DNA of 64,000 nucleotides from Streptococcus oralis Uo5 (GTDB lineage: Bacteria; Bacillota; Bacilli; Lactobacillales; Streptococcaceae): assembly GCF_000253155.1 (NCBI RefSeq), contig NC_015291.1, positions 1,459,001-1,523,000 of the forward strand. Reading direction: 5' to 3'. A program made the position numbers and the translations under genes. This document shows positions 58,564 through 64,000 of the stretch, piece after piece; within the stretch, counting starts at the first letter, position 1, and every line of letters begins with the position of its first letter. The notes under the pieces were generated by a model, which ran no database searches, had not been told where the DNA came from, and was given only the letters and a program-made list of their open reading frames with translations.

Positions 58564-59445
58564 TCACATTGTCTCTTCCTGCAACTGTCCACTTTTTACC
58601 AGCTTTTTATAGTATCGTTTGCTGTACCATTCTCGATCCGATATCTTTAAATAAGCCTTATACTCTTCTGGGTATTTGTGGATATAGTAGGCTTGAAAGA
58701 TATGGACATTGATCATAAAGGAGATAAAATGAGCTCCAATGACAAACCAAACTGGCAAAAATAAGCCTAAAATATAGAAATACCACTGAAGAGGGACTTG
58801 ATATAGCAGATGATAGACCAGCGACACTGGAAAGAGAACTGCCGCAGTTCCAGCGAGAATCCTGACTAGCTGCTTGAGGATTGACTTTTCCTCTTGATCA
58901 TTTAGTCTGCGCTTGAGATTCTGAATACTATTGAGGATAATCCAGAAAAAGAGGGCTATGCCTACCCCAAGCTCAAGCCAGAAGCCCAGCCATGTATAAG
59001 CATCATAGGCCACTGCACTGGCAAAGTACAGTCCTGATATGAAAGCGCAAATGGACATGGCAAAGTAGAAGGGAAAGTAGGTCCAAAGCTGGCTAGTCAA
59101 ACGTTTTTTGGGCCAAAAAACAAGCACCATTCCTAGATAGGATATCACATATACCGTCAGATTAAAGGGCTTTAGAAAGCTACTCATGTTATGAATCAGC
59201 AGTCCTGCTTCCAGAGAAATGACCTGAACATCACTATCTACACCTATCAACTCTGGTATCCCGATTAATAGGCCATAGATCAGAATCCCTGAAAAGCAAA
59301 ATCCAAGAATAATCACTGTAAAGAGGCGGTTGATGATACCCATATGAATGGGATTGGGCATACCTGCTGTGAGGGCAAAATCCCCCTGGGTCACAATGCG
59401 CTTACTTCTTTCAAAGTCGGCGCCGAAAATACGGATGTCTTTCAT
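58564..59445 (-). CDS. multi-spanning membrane protein, function unknown
   Basis: A 293-residue protein with about six hydrophobic segments (first near 40-62, RLFTVIILGFCFSGILIYG), a charged middle loop (KRRLNDQEEKSILKQL) and a basic C-terminus. No family recognised. Its SD (GGAG) overlaps the stop of the small Cys-rich frame upstream. It belongs to the minus-strand array next to the accessory Sec genes, together with two related membrane proteins, though it does not share their N-terminal motif. Confidence 0.65.
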   Translation of the reverse strand: MKDIRIFGADFERSKRIVTQGDFALTAGMPNPIHMGIINRLFTVIILGFCFSGILIYGLLIGIPELIGVDSDVQVISLEAGLLIHNMSSFLKPFNLTVYVISYLGMVLVFWPKKRLTSQLWTYFPFYFAMSICAFISGLYFASAVAYDAYTWLGFWLELGVGIALFFWIILNSIQNLKRRLNDQEEKSILKQLVRILAGTAAVLFPVSLVYHLLYQVPLQWYFYILGLFLPVWFVIGAHFISFMINVHIFQAYYIHKYPEEYKAYLKISDREWYSKRYYKKLVKSGQLQEETM

Positions 59446-59448
59446 TTT

Positions 59449-59598
59449 TCATCTCCAAATTTCATCTGGCAAAACGCCGTATATCCTTGATAATCTTCCA
59501 TTTGAGGAGGTCATCACATAGCAACTATCGCAACAGCCACTCCTTGCTTCGTTAAAGATACAGCACTCACTTTCTGGGATTTGACTCTTCCCTAACAC
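59449..59598 (-). CDS. small Cys-rich ORF (49 residues), unconfirmed
   Basis: An open frame starts with GTG immediately after the TAG of the upstream membrane-protein gene (TAGGTG) and ends with the TGA that lies in the SD of the next gene. It encodes five cysteines in a short stretch (CCIFNEARSGCCDSCYV). It fills the gap exactly, which suggests coupling, but no SD of its own is clear. It may be a real microprotein or the tail of a lost gene. Confidence 0.4.
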   Translation of the reverse strand: MLGKSQIPESECCIFNEARSGCCDSCYVMTSSNGRLSRIYGVLPDEIWR

Positions 59599-60270
59599 CT
59601 AGTTGCACGTTTCGCTCTCCTGTTCTTTCTTGAACAAGATTTTCCCTTGACTGTAGAGCTTCATAATCTTTACAAAGCGAACGGGATTGTTTTGGTTGTA
59701 CAACAAAAAGAGCACGAAGAACATTAGACCAGCTCCCCAAAAATCATAGCCTCGTTCGATTGGTTGCCCAAATTTTTGAGTACAGTCGTAAAAAACATAC
59801 AAAAAATAGATAACAAAGGCAAGTATGATGTAACGAGTGATTCGATAGATCGTAGCAGATGCCTCAGCTGGATCAAAGTGTTCGTCCCTTACCATCAAAT
59901 TATGTGACACTGCATAATAAAATACCTTCTCCGTTGTTGGCTGAGCCTTGCGCACATTTTTATAAAGTCCTCGCTCAAGAATAGCGGTAAACAATAGAAA
60001 CTCAGCCAGCCACAATAGTAAAACATAGCTCAAACTGGTCCAGTTATAGACACCAATATCCAAGGCTGAAAGGAGGCCATAGAGACCGGGTCCACCTGCC
60101 ATCAGAAATATAACCATTTCAGGAATGTAATCATTGGTCTTATAAGCACCTTCCGTATTGAGTAAAACACTCTTTGGAGCAGCCAAGGCTTCCCCAGTCT
60201 TTTGGTCATAGTAAACCGCCTGACCATCGCATTCCCCGATAAAAACCCGACGACGTCTCAGAAAAAACAT
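59599..60270 (-). CDS. membrane protein, paralogue of the 60310-61056 protein
   Basis: A 223-residue membrane protein with a basic N-terminal segment (MFFLRRRRVFIGE), a short YYDQKTGEALAAPKS motif and about four membrane helices, then LLYNQNNPVRFVKIM. The neighbour at 60310 shares the same beginning (RRRIFFNQYYDKAIYYDRKTHELLEAPKS) and the LYNQNN motif, so the pair is a tandem duplication. The function is unknown; the context suggests immunity or bacteriocin-type defence. Confidence 0.65.
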   Translation of the reverse strand: MFFLRRRRVFIGECDGQAVYYDQKTGEALAAPKSVLLNTEGAYKTNDYIPEMVIFLMAGGPGLYGLLSALDIGVYNWTSLSYVLLLWLAEFLLFTAILERGLYKNVRKAQPTTEKVFYYAVSHNLMVRDEHFDPAEASATIYRITRYIILAFVIYFLYVFYDCTQKFGQPIERGYDFWGAGLMFFVLFLLYNQNNPVRFVKIMKLYSQGKILFKKEQESETCN

Positions 60271-60309
60271 ACTCTACCTCTTTCTATCTCATTCTTTCAA
60301 AAAAAGATC

Positions 60310-61056
60310 TTAGTCCTTCTGCACTTCCTTGATAACAAATTCTTCATCCGTCCCCATACTCACTTCCAGATAGACATCTGGATTGTCATCCGCTCGGCAG
60401 ATGAGGCTCAGTTTTCTAGCATAAAAGCGGTCCAGGATATCAAATATTCTGGGTAAATTGTTTTGGTTATAAAGAACAAATGTCAAGCCTAATAAAAGTC
60501 CTGTTAGGATAATCTTGATAATCTCTCCTCCGATGGGAGTGCCCAACCTCTCTTGGTAATTCCAAATAAAATTATAGGCGTAGAAAAATCCAACCAAGGG
60601 AACTAGAGAGAGCAACGCTCTTATCCAGCGAGTAGCGTTGCGACTATCTTTTTCACTCATCTCCGCCTCAGCTTCCTTTGTTTCCTCTGACTTTTCCATA
60701 AGCGCCAGACAAATAGTTTGAGTAGTCAGTTGAGCCCTGTTGACATTTCGATACAAGGCGCGTTCGACAAGGATGGTGATGAAAGCAAACTGCCCTAGCC
60801 AAATGAGAAGAACACTCCAGAAGGTAGACATGGTATAGGTTCCTTGTATAAACAAGCGGAAGAAGGAAATCAACCCACTACCACTTGATAAGAAGAGAAC
60901 TACCAATAAGGGGATATGGCGATTCATCCTACTAGACTTTTCTGTATCCAAGAGCTTGCTCTTTGGTGCCTCCAAAAGTTCGTGGGTTTTGCGATCATAA
61001 TAAATCGCTTTATCATAGTATTGGTTAAAAAATATCCGACGTCTTCCTAAAAACAT
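60310..61056 (-). CDS. membrane protein, paralogue of the 59599-60270 protein
   Basis: A 248-residue membrane protein with the N-terminal RRRIFF...YYDRKTHELLEAPKS pattern, about four membrane helices and a cytosolic acidic tail (SMGTDEEFVIKEVQKD) not seen in its paralogue. AGAAAGAG lies before the ATG. It is separated from the next gene by 40 bases. No characterised homologue comes to mind. Confidence 0.65.
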   Translation of the reverse strand: MFLGRRRIFFNQYYDKAIYYDRKTHELLEAPKSKLLDTEKSSRMNRHIPLLVVLFLSSGSGLISFFRLFIQGTYTMSTFWSVLLIWLGQFAFITILVERALYRNVNRAQLTTQTICLALMEKSEETKEAEAEMSEKDSRNATRWIRALLSLVPLVGFFYAYNFIWNYQERLGTPIGGEIIKIILTGLLLGLTFVLYNQNNLPRIFDILDRFYARKLSLICRADDNPDVYLEVSMGTDEEFVIKEVQKD

Positions 61057-61236
61057 CTCTTTCTCTTTCTAGTTTCTTTCGGGAAAAGGCGCACATTTCT
61101 GACCTTCCCCTTTTGACTTGCATGAAATCAGTCTCTTATCCCATAGATAAACTGTCCTACTAGTATACCATAAACCCTATGGACTAGCGTTTGGAAAACA
61201 ATAAAAGACCACCTCGAGGGGGGCCGTTTATCAGTT

Positions 61237-61306
61237 CAAACTATTTTACATTATGTTCCTGCTGGAAGGCTTCCATAGCTTTGAACTGTTCTAGTTCTTT
61301 TTCATT
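61237..61306. repeat. 70-bp direct repeat, copy 1 (3' end of YezG-like gene)
   Basis: Nearly identical (2 differences in 70) to 62482-62551. Both copies cover the 3' end of a YezG-family gene plus its stop codon, encoding the tail NEKELEQFKAMEAFQQEHN. The remainder of the two genes is far more divergent. Confidence 0.9.
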
Positions 61307-61726
61307 AGCCGGCTGCTTGCCAAGGTATTTGTATTCAAAAAAATCCATTTGTTGGCCTGAGGTAAACCCACTCTCGAACCAAGGTGCGTAGTCAAATGTA
61401 GCAGTCAATTTTGTACCAATAATCTTTATAACACATGTTGTCCATAAAGCCTGCTCTTCATTTTTAAAGATTTCCCTCAATTCCCAAGCTAATTTGAAGG
61501 TGCGTCTTTCATTTTCTCTAAATTCTGAATTAGGCAACTTATACTTCTTGGGAATAAAAAGATTATAAATATAGTCACTTTTTCCTTCTTCGTTGAAGAA
61601 ATAGTAGACTTCTCCACCATCAAAAGTCAGGGTAATATTAATAAAAAGATTTTCCCAAGCTACAGGTATAGTCTTATGGACACTCTGAGCAATTTCCATC
61701 ACTTTCTCATTAATCTGTTTTTCCAT
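61241..61726 (-). CDS. YezG-family (DUF600) immunity protein
   Basis: A 161-residue protein of the YezG antitoxin/immunity family: N-terminal IPVAWENLFINITLTFDGGEVYYFF, a central YIYNLFIPKKYKLPNSEFRE and DYAPWFESGF, ending with YKYLGKQP. YezG proteins neutralise LXG toxins of type VII secretion in B. subtilis. No toxin gene is in the window, so it is an orphan immunity gene. GGAGG precedes the ATG. A paralogue lies at 62486. Confidence 0.8.
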   Translation of the reverse strand: MEKQINEKVMEIAQSVHKTIPVAWENLFINITLTFDGGEVYYFFNEEGKSDYIYNLFIPKKYKLPNSEFRENERRTFKLAWELREIFKNEEQALWTTCVIKIIGTKLTATFDYAPWFESGFTSGQQMDFFEYKYLGKQPANEKELEQFKAMEAFQQEHNVK

Positions 61727-61780
61727 ATGTTCCTCCGGTTTGGTTTATACATTTCAGGACAAGCATGGGACCTAGACTTC

Positions 61781-62440
61781 CTAATCTTCCTTGAGTTTTT
61801 CTTTACAGTAATCAACGATATATTCATTAATCCATTTACCCTTATTTTGGAATTTTCCGTGTTTACGCTTTGCGATCAAGCCTTCAGCCTTTTGGAGTGC
61901 CTCTGCATACTGCTCCTGGTGGATCATTAATAGCATTCCTATTAAATCATAACCTACAAGACTAGGTCCGTTCTTGACCGTATAGGCATAGAAATCTTCA
62001 AAAGTTGGGAAGCTATTTATAAGTTTTACAACTTCTTCATGCACTTCTGAGAGCACTTCGAAAACCTTGGTTTCAACCTTTTCTAAGTCAAGGTCCTCCA
62101 TCGTCCAGTCTTCTTTGACCATCCTATATGGTAATGATAAACTATCGACTGTGAAAGCTCCAACAGCTCGAAGGCTCATGGGTTCTTGCGAATTGCTCGC
62201 CATATCAAAAACTTCCCAAAAGATATCATCAAGAATATATGGCTTGATATAAGGGTCAATTGTCAAACGAAACTCATTATCTGGGAAATTAATATTAATC
62301 CTATACGAAACCAAATAGTCTCCCACTTTGTTGAAATAGGCCCAATCTCGAGACTTTAATTGTAATTTTTTTGCTGCATTGCGCTGAACTTTTTTCAATT
62401 CTTTTTTTAGTTGTTTATCTATTTTTGAAAATTTCACCAT
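61781..62440 (-). CDS. hypothetical protein in the immunity array
   Basis: A 219-residue soluble protein, beginning MVKFSKIDKQLKKELKKVQ and containing LKSRDWAYFNKVGDYLVSYRININFPDNEFRL, a beta-rich pattern, and a helical C-terminal half (MLLMIHQEQYAEALQKAEG). This resembles DUF4304-like proteins found beside polymorphic toxin loci, but I am not certain of the family. GAGG precedes its ATG. Flanked on both sides by YezG-family genes. Confidence 0.6.
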   Translation of the reverse strand: MVKFSKIDKQLKKELKKVQRNAAKKLQLKSRDWAYFNKVGDYLVSYRININFPDNEFRLTIDPYIKPYILDDIFWEVFDMASNSQEPMSLRAVGAFTVDSLSLPYRMVKEDWTMEDLDLEKVETKVFEVLSEVHEEVVKLINSFPTFEDFYAYTVKNGPSLVGYDLIGMLLMIHQEQYAEALQKAEGLIAKRKHGKFQNKGKWINEYIVDYCKEKLKED

Positions 62441-62481
62441 TGAATTTCCTCACTAATCTGATTTTATTCCTCTTATTCAAG

Positions 62482-62551
62482 CAAACTATTTTACATTATG
62501 TTCCTGCTGGAAGGCTTCCATGGCCTTGAACTGTTCTAGTTCTTTTTCATT
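62482..62551. repeat. 70-bp direct repeat, copy 2 (3' end of YezG-like gene)
   Basis: Partner of the copy at 61237-61306, 68 of 70 bases identical, same orientation. Confidence 0.9.
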
Positions 62552-62971
62552 TCTTGGTTCAAATCCTAGAAATTGATATCTGAAAAAGTTCATACGAGCA
62601 GTTGGTCCAAAATTACTTTTCAACCATGGAGCGTAATCATATTCTACTGAAAGCTTGTTATTTTCATCTAAATGGATGATACAAATATACCAATCTGCCA
62701 AGTCATTTTCAATAAACACTCTTTTCAGATCTTCTGCTTTATCAAATAATATATCACTTTGGTTAAATACTTCATCCTGCGATAACCCAAAATCTCTGGG
62801 AAGGTATAAATTATAATGATATTCACCTTCATACTTAAAATAAAAATATGCACTTCCACTATAGGTCTTATCCATCTCGATTACAATATACAAATCATCC
62901 CACTCAACTGGAATCATATCATTGGCTTGATGCACAATTTCGATAATTTTTTCATTCATTTGTTTTTCCAT
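62486..62971 (-). CDS. YezG-family (DUF600) immunity protein, second copy
   Basis: A 161-residue paralogue of the gene at 61241, with IPVEWDDLYIVIEMDKTYSG, YHYNLYLPRDFGLSQDE, YDYAPWLKSNFG and the same last 21 residues (from NEKELEQF). Outside the tail the two are only distantly similar. GGAGG precedes the ATG. It is the gene of the array nearest to asp5. Confidence 0.8.
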   Translation of the reverse strand: MEKQMNEKIIEIVHQANDMIPVEWDDLYIVIEMDKTYSGSAYFYFKYEGEYHYNLYLPRDFGLSQDEVFNQSDILFDKAEDLKRVFIENDLADWYICIIHLDENNKLSVEYDYAPWLKSNFGPTARMNFFRYQFLGFEPRNEKELEQFKAMEAFQQEHNVK

Positions 62972-63038
62972 TTTATCCTCCGGTTAGATGTATTTTCCCC
63001 GTCTCTAGTATCCTTTATCTGTGAATGGTGCCTCGTTC

Positions 63039-63260
63039 TTACTGATAGGTTACCATCATAAAAACGAGGAGCAAGACAAACAAGGCGAAACTGAGCAAAA
63101 GAGTTATAATTTTCACCAATCGGTTGTTCTGCCAGTAGCCTGGTTTTCCGATATTGCTGGTTGCATCCATGGAAAAGAGTTGGCTTTGGCGAGGTTGGAT
63201 GAGAACTAGGACAATTAAGGCGACAGCTAGGATCATTCCTACAATCATCAAAACTTCCAT
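63039..63260 (-). CDS. asp5: accessory Sec protein Asp5 (SecG-like)
   Basis: A 73-residue protein with two membrane segments (IVGMILAVALIVLVLI and LVKIITLLLSFALFVLLLVF) and a short loop with QPRQSQLFSMDATS, the layout of SecG. In the accessory Sec system that exports serine-rich repeat adhesins, Asp5 takes this role and lies after gtfB and asp4. I start at the ATG at 63260, preceded by GAGG inside the asp4 stop region; a GTG at 63269 is possible. It is the last gene of that operon here. Confidence 0.8.
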   Translation of the reverse strand: MEVLMIVGMILAVALIVLVLIQPRQSQLFSMDATSNIGKPGYWQNNRLVKIITLLLSFALFVLLLVFMMVTYQ

Positions 63261-63265
63261 CAATT

Positions 63266-63445
63266 TCACCTCAGAATTCCTAATAATGTAAAGATCAGGG
63301 TAAGAAGGATGAGCAAGCCGAGTAAAATGGAGAAGGTTTTACTGATCTTTTCTCCTCGGGTAGGCTTTTCTTTCTTAAGCGCTCCTTGCTTTAACTCTTC
63401 CATGCGTCCTTCGACATCCTTGTAAAATAAATCTTTTTTAGTCAT
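63266..63445 (-). CDS. asp4: accessory Sec protein Asp4 (SecE-like)
   Basis: A 59-residue protein, missed by simple length cut-offs. It starts MTKKDLFYKDVEGRMEELKQ, has a charged Lys/Glu region and a single membrane helix (SILLGLLILLTLIFTLLG), as in SecE and Asp4. Its ATG overlaps the gtfB stop (ATGACTAA) by 8 bases, so translation is coupled. asp5 follows at once. The set gtfB-asp4-asp5 is the usual end of the SecA2/SecY2 adhesin export locus. Confidence 0.82.
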   Translation of the reverse strand: MTKKDLFYKDVEGRMEELKQGALKKEKPTRGEKISKTFSILLGLLILLTLIFTLLGILR

Positions 63446-64000
63446 GTCCTTCCCCTATTATCCTTTCCATCCTCTCTTGGTAAGTAGCCAAGTCCACATA
63501 GTTGGCATGGCGGCCTTGATGTCCAAGGGCTCGGCCCATCTTGTCAAGACTGCTGAGAGCTTCTTGAATCTTCGCAATCATGTCTCCAACAGCCTGCACA
63601 TCAAAGAGGTGTTCTGGAGCTGTGTAAGGTCTGTTATGAGCTGTCTGGTTAAAGGCTAGGATGAGCACATTGTGCTCGAAGGCTTGACGGACAGCATCCA
63701 AAAGCTCGTTTCCGTAATTGATATCCAAATAGAGAGCCGACAGCTGGTAGAGTTCTCGAATCTTTTGCGGACTGGCGTTTTGGTAGAGAACGACATTGGG
63801 ATAGGAAAGCAAGGTCAGCAACTTGGACGACATTTCAGTCACTGCCGCGATTCGGAAGGTCACTCTTGGCAAGGACTCAATCAGAGTTTCGATATGTTCG
63901 ATCTGATCTGAGTTGGTAACAATCAAGGCATCTGGTCGGACGAAGTTTTCTCTTTTGAACTGATAATGATAACCTAGATGGACAAACTTGTCATGATAGG
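63438..64000 (-). CDS. gtfB: accessory Sec glycosylation chaperone GtfB, C-terminal part (gene continues beyond the window)
   Basis: The frame stays open to the window edge; the visible 187 residues are the C-terminal end. Features include ALIVTNSDQIEHIETLIESLP, the VVLYQNASPQKIRELYQLS stretch and ILAFNQTAHNRPYTAP, a GT4-like fold as in GtfB, the partner of GtfA that adds GlcNAc to serine-rich repeat adhesins. The assignment is reinforced by asp4 and asp5 directly downstream. The adhesin and the secA2/secY2 genes should lie to the right. Confidence 0.85.
   Translation of the reverse strand, partial: YHDKFVHLGYHYQFKRENFVRPDALIVTNSDQIEHIETLIESLPRVTFRIAAVTEMSSKLLTLLSYPNVVLYQNASPQKIRELYQLSALYLDINYGNELLDAVRQAFEHNVLILAFNQTAHNRPYTAPEHLFDVQAVGDMIAKIQEALSSLDKMGRALGHQGRHANYVDLATYQERMERIIGEGHD

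Overview
The window is a low-GC Firmicute chromosome and its gene content is that of a mitis-group Streptococcus (S. oralis / S. mitis / S. pneumoniae relatives). The pointers are psaBCA-tpx with a PsaR/ScaR regulator, StkP/PhpP, the scr sucrose locus, YefM-YoeB with a BOX element upstream, and the accessory Sec genes gtfB-asp4-asp5 at the right edge. The species cannot be fixed from the sequence alone. No rRNA, tRNA, CRISPR array, prophage or intact insertion sequence was seen. Most genes lie on the minus strand.

Layout. 1-4.4 kb: manganese uptake (psaB, psaC, psaA), thiol peroxidase, the metal-dependent repressor and a small membrane protein. 4.4-9.4 kb (minus): dtd, the bifunctional Rel enzyme, the shared sugar-ABC ATPase msmK and a PucR/CdaR-type regulator. 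9.4-15.6 kb (minus): mrnC, cysS, a RibD-like reductase, a nucleoside phosphorylase, a YdeI-like protein, cysE and pnp. 16.2-19.4 kb: metF and metE behind a perfect MET-box. 19.6-24.3 kb is accessory: a pyrimidine-dimer glycosylase-like gene, a DUF1722 gene, a HigA-like regulator, a proteasome-like Ntn hydrolase, the 5' stub of an hsdR gene and a large SF2 helicase with membrane segments. 25.3-31 kb: sucrose use (scrK, scrA divergent from scrB, scrR). 31-34.8 kb: the HMG-CoA part of the mevalonate pathway and a split ThrE exporter. 34.9-45 kb: stkP, phpP, rsmB, fmt, priA, rpoZ, gmk and rny. 45-47.6 kb: an AT-rich KAP-type NTPase, yoeB/yefM and a BOX element. 47.6-57.9 kb: tmcAL, a methyltransferase, rsfS, yqeK, nadD, yhbY, yqeH, yqeG, corA, an MscS channel, sstT and an aromatic-acid exporter-like protein. 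58-63 kb: a run of orphan immunity-like and membrane proteins ending at the accessory Sec genes.

Main points for a second look. (1) At 20.4-21.3 kb a 203-residue protein fits the proteasome/HslV Ntn-hydrolase fold. Its SD sequence favours a TTG start, and starting there places Ser1, Asp17 and Lys33 at the canonical catalytic spacing. It overlaps a HigA-like antitoxin gene and follows an hsdR stub. (2) Three intergenic copies (about 15.8, 25.2 and 52.2 kb) of one structured repeat share a loop and flanks, while the hairpin stems differ and still pair. (3) The immunity array holds two YezG-family genes whose last 70 bp are nearly identical although the rest has diverged. (4) A DUF1722 gene sits beside a UV-endonuclease-like gene.

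All functional assignments rest on reading motifs and remembered family knowledge. No database search was run.
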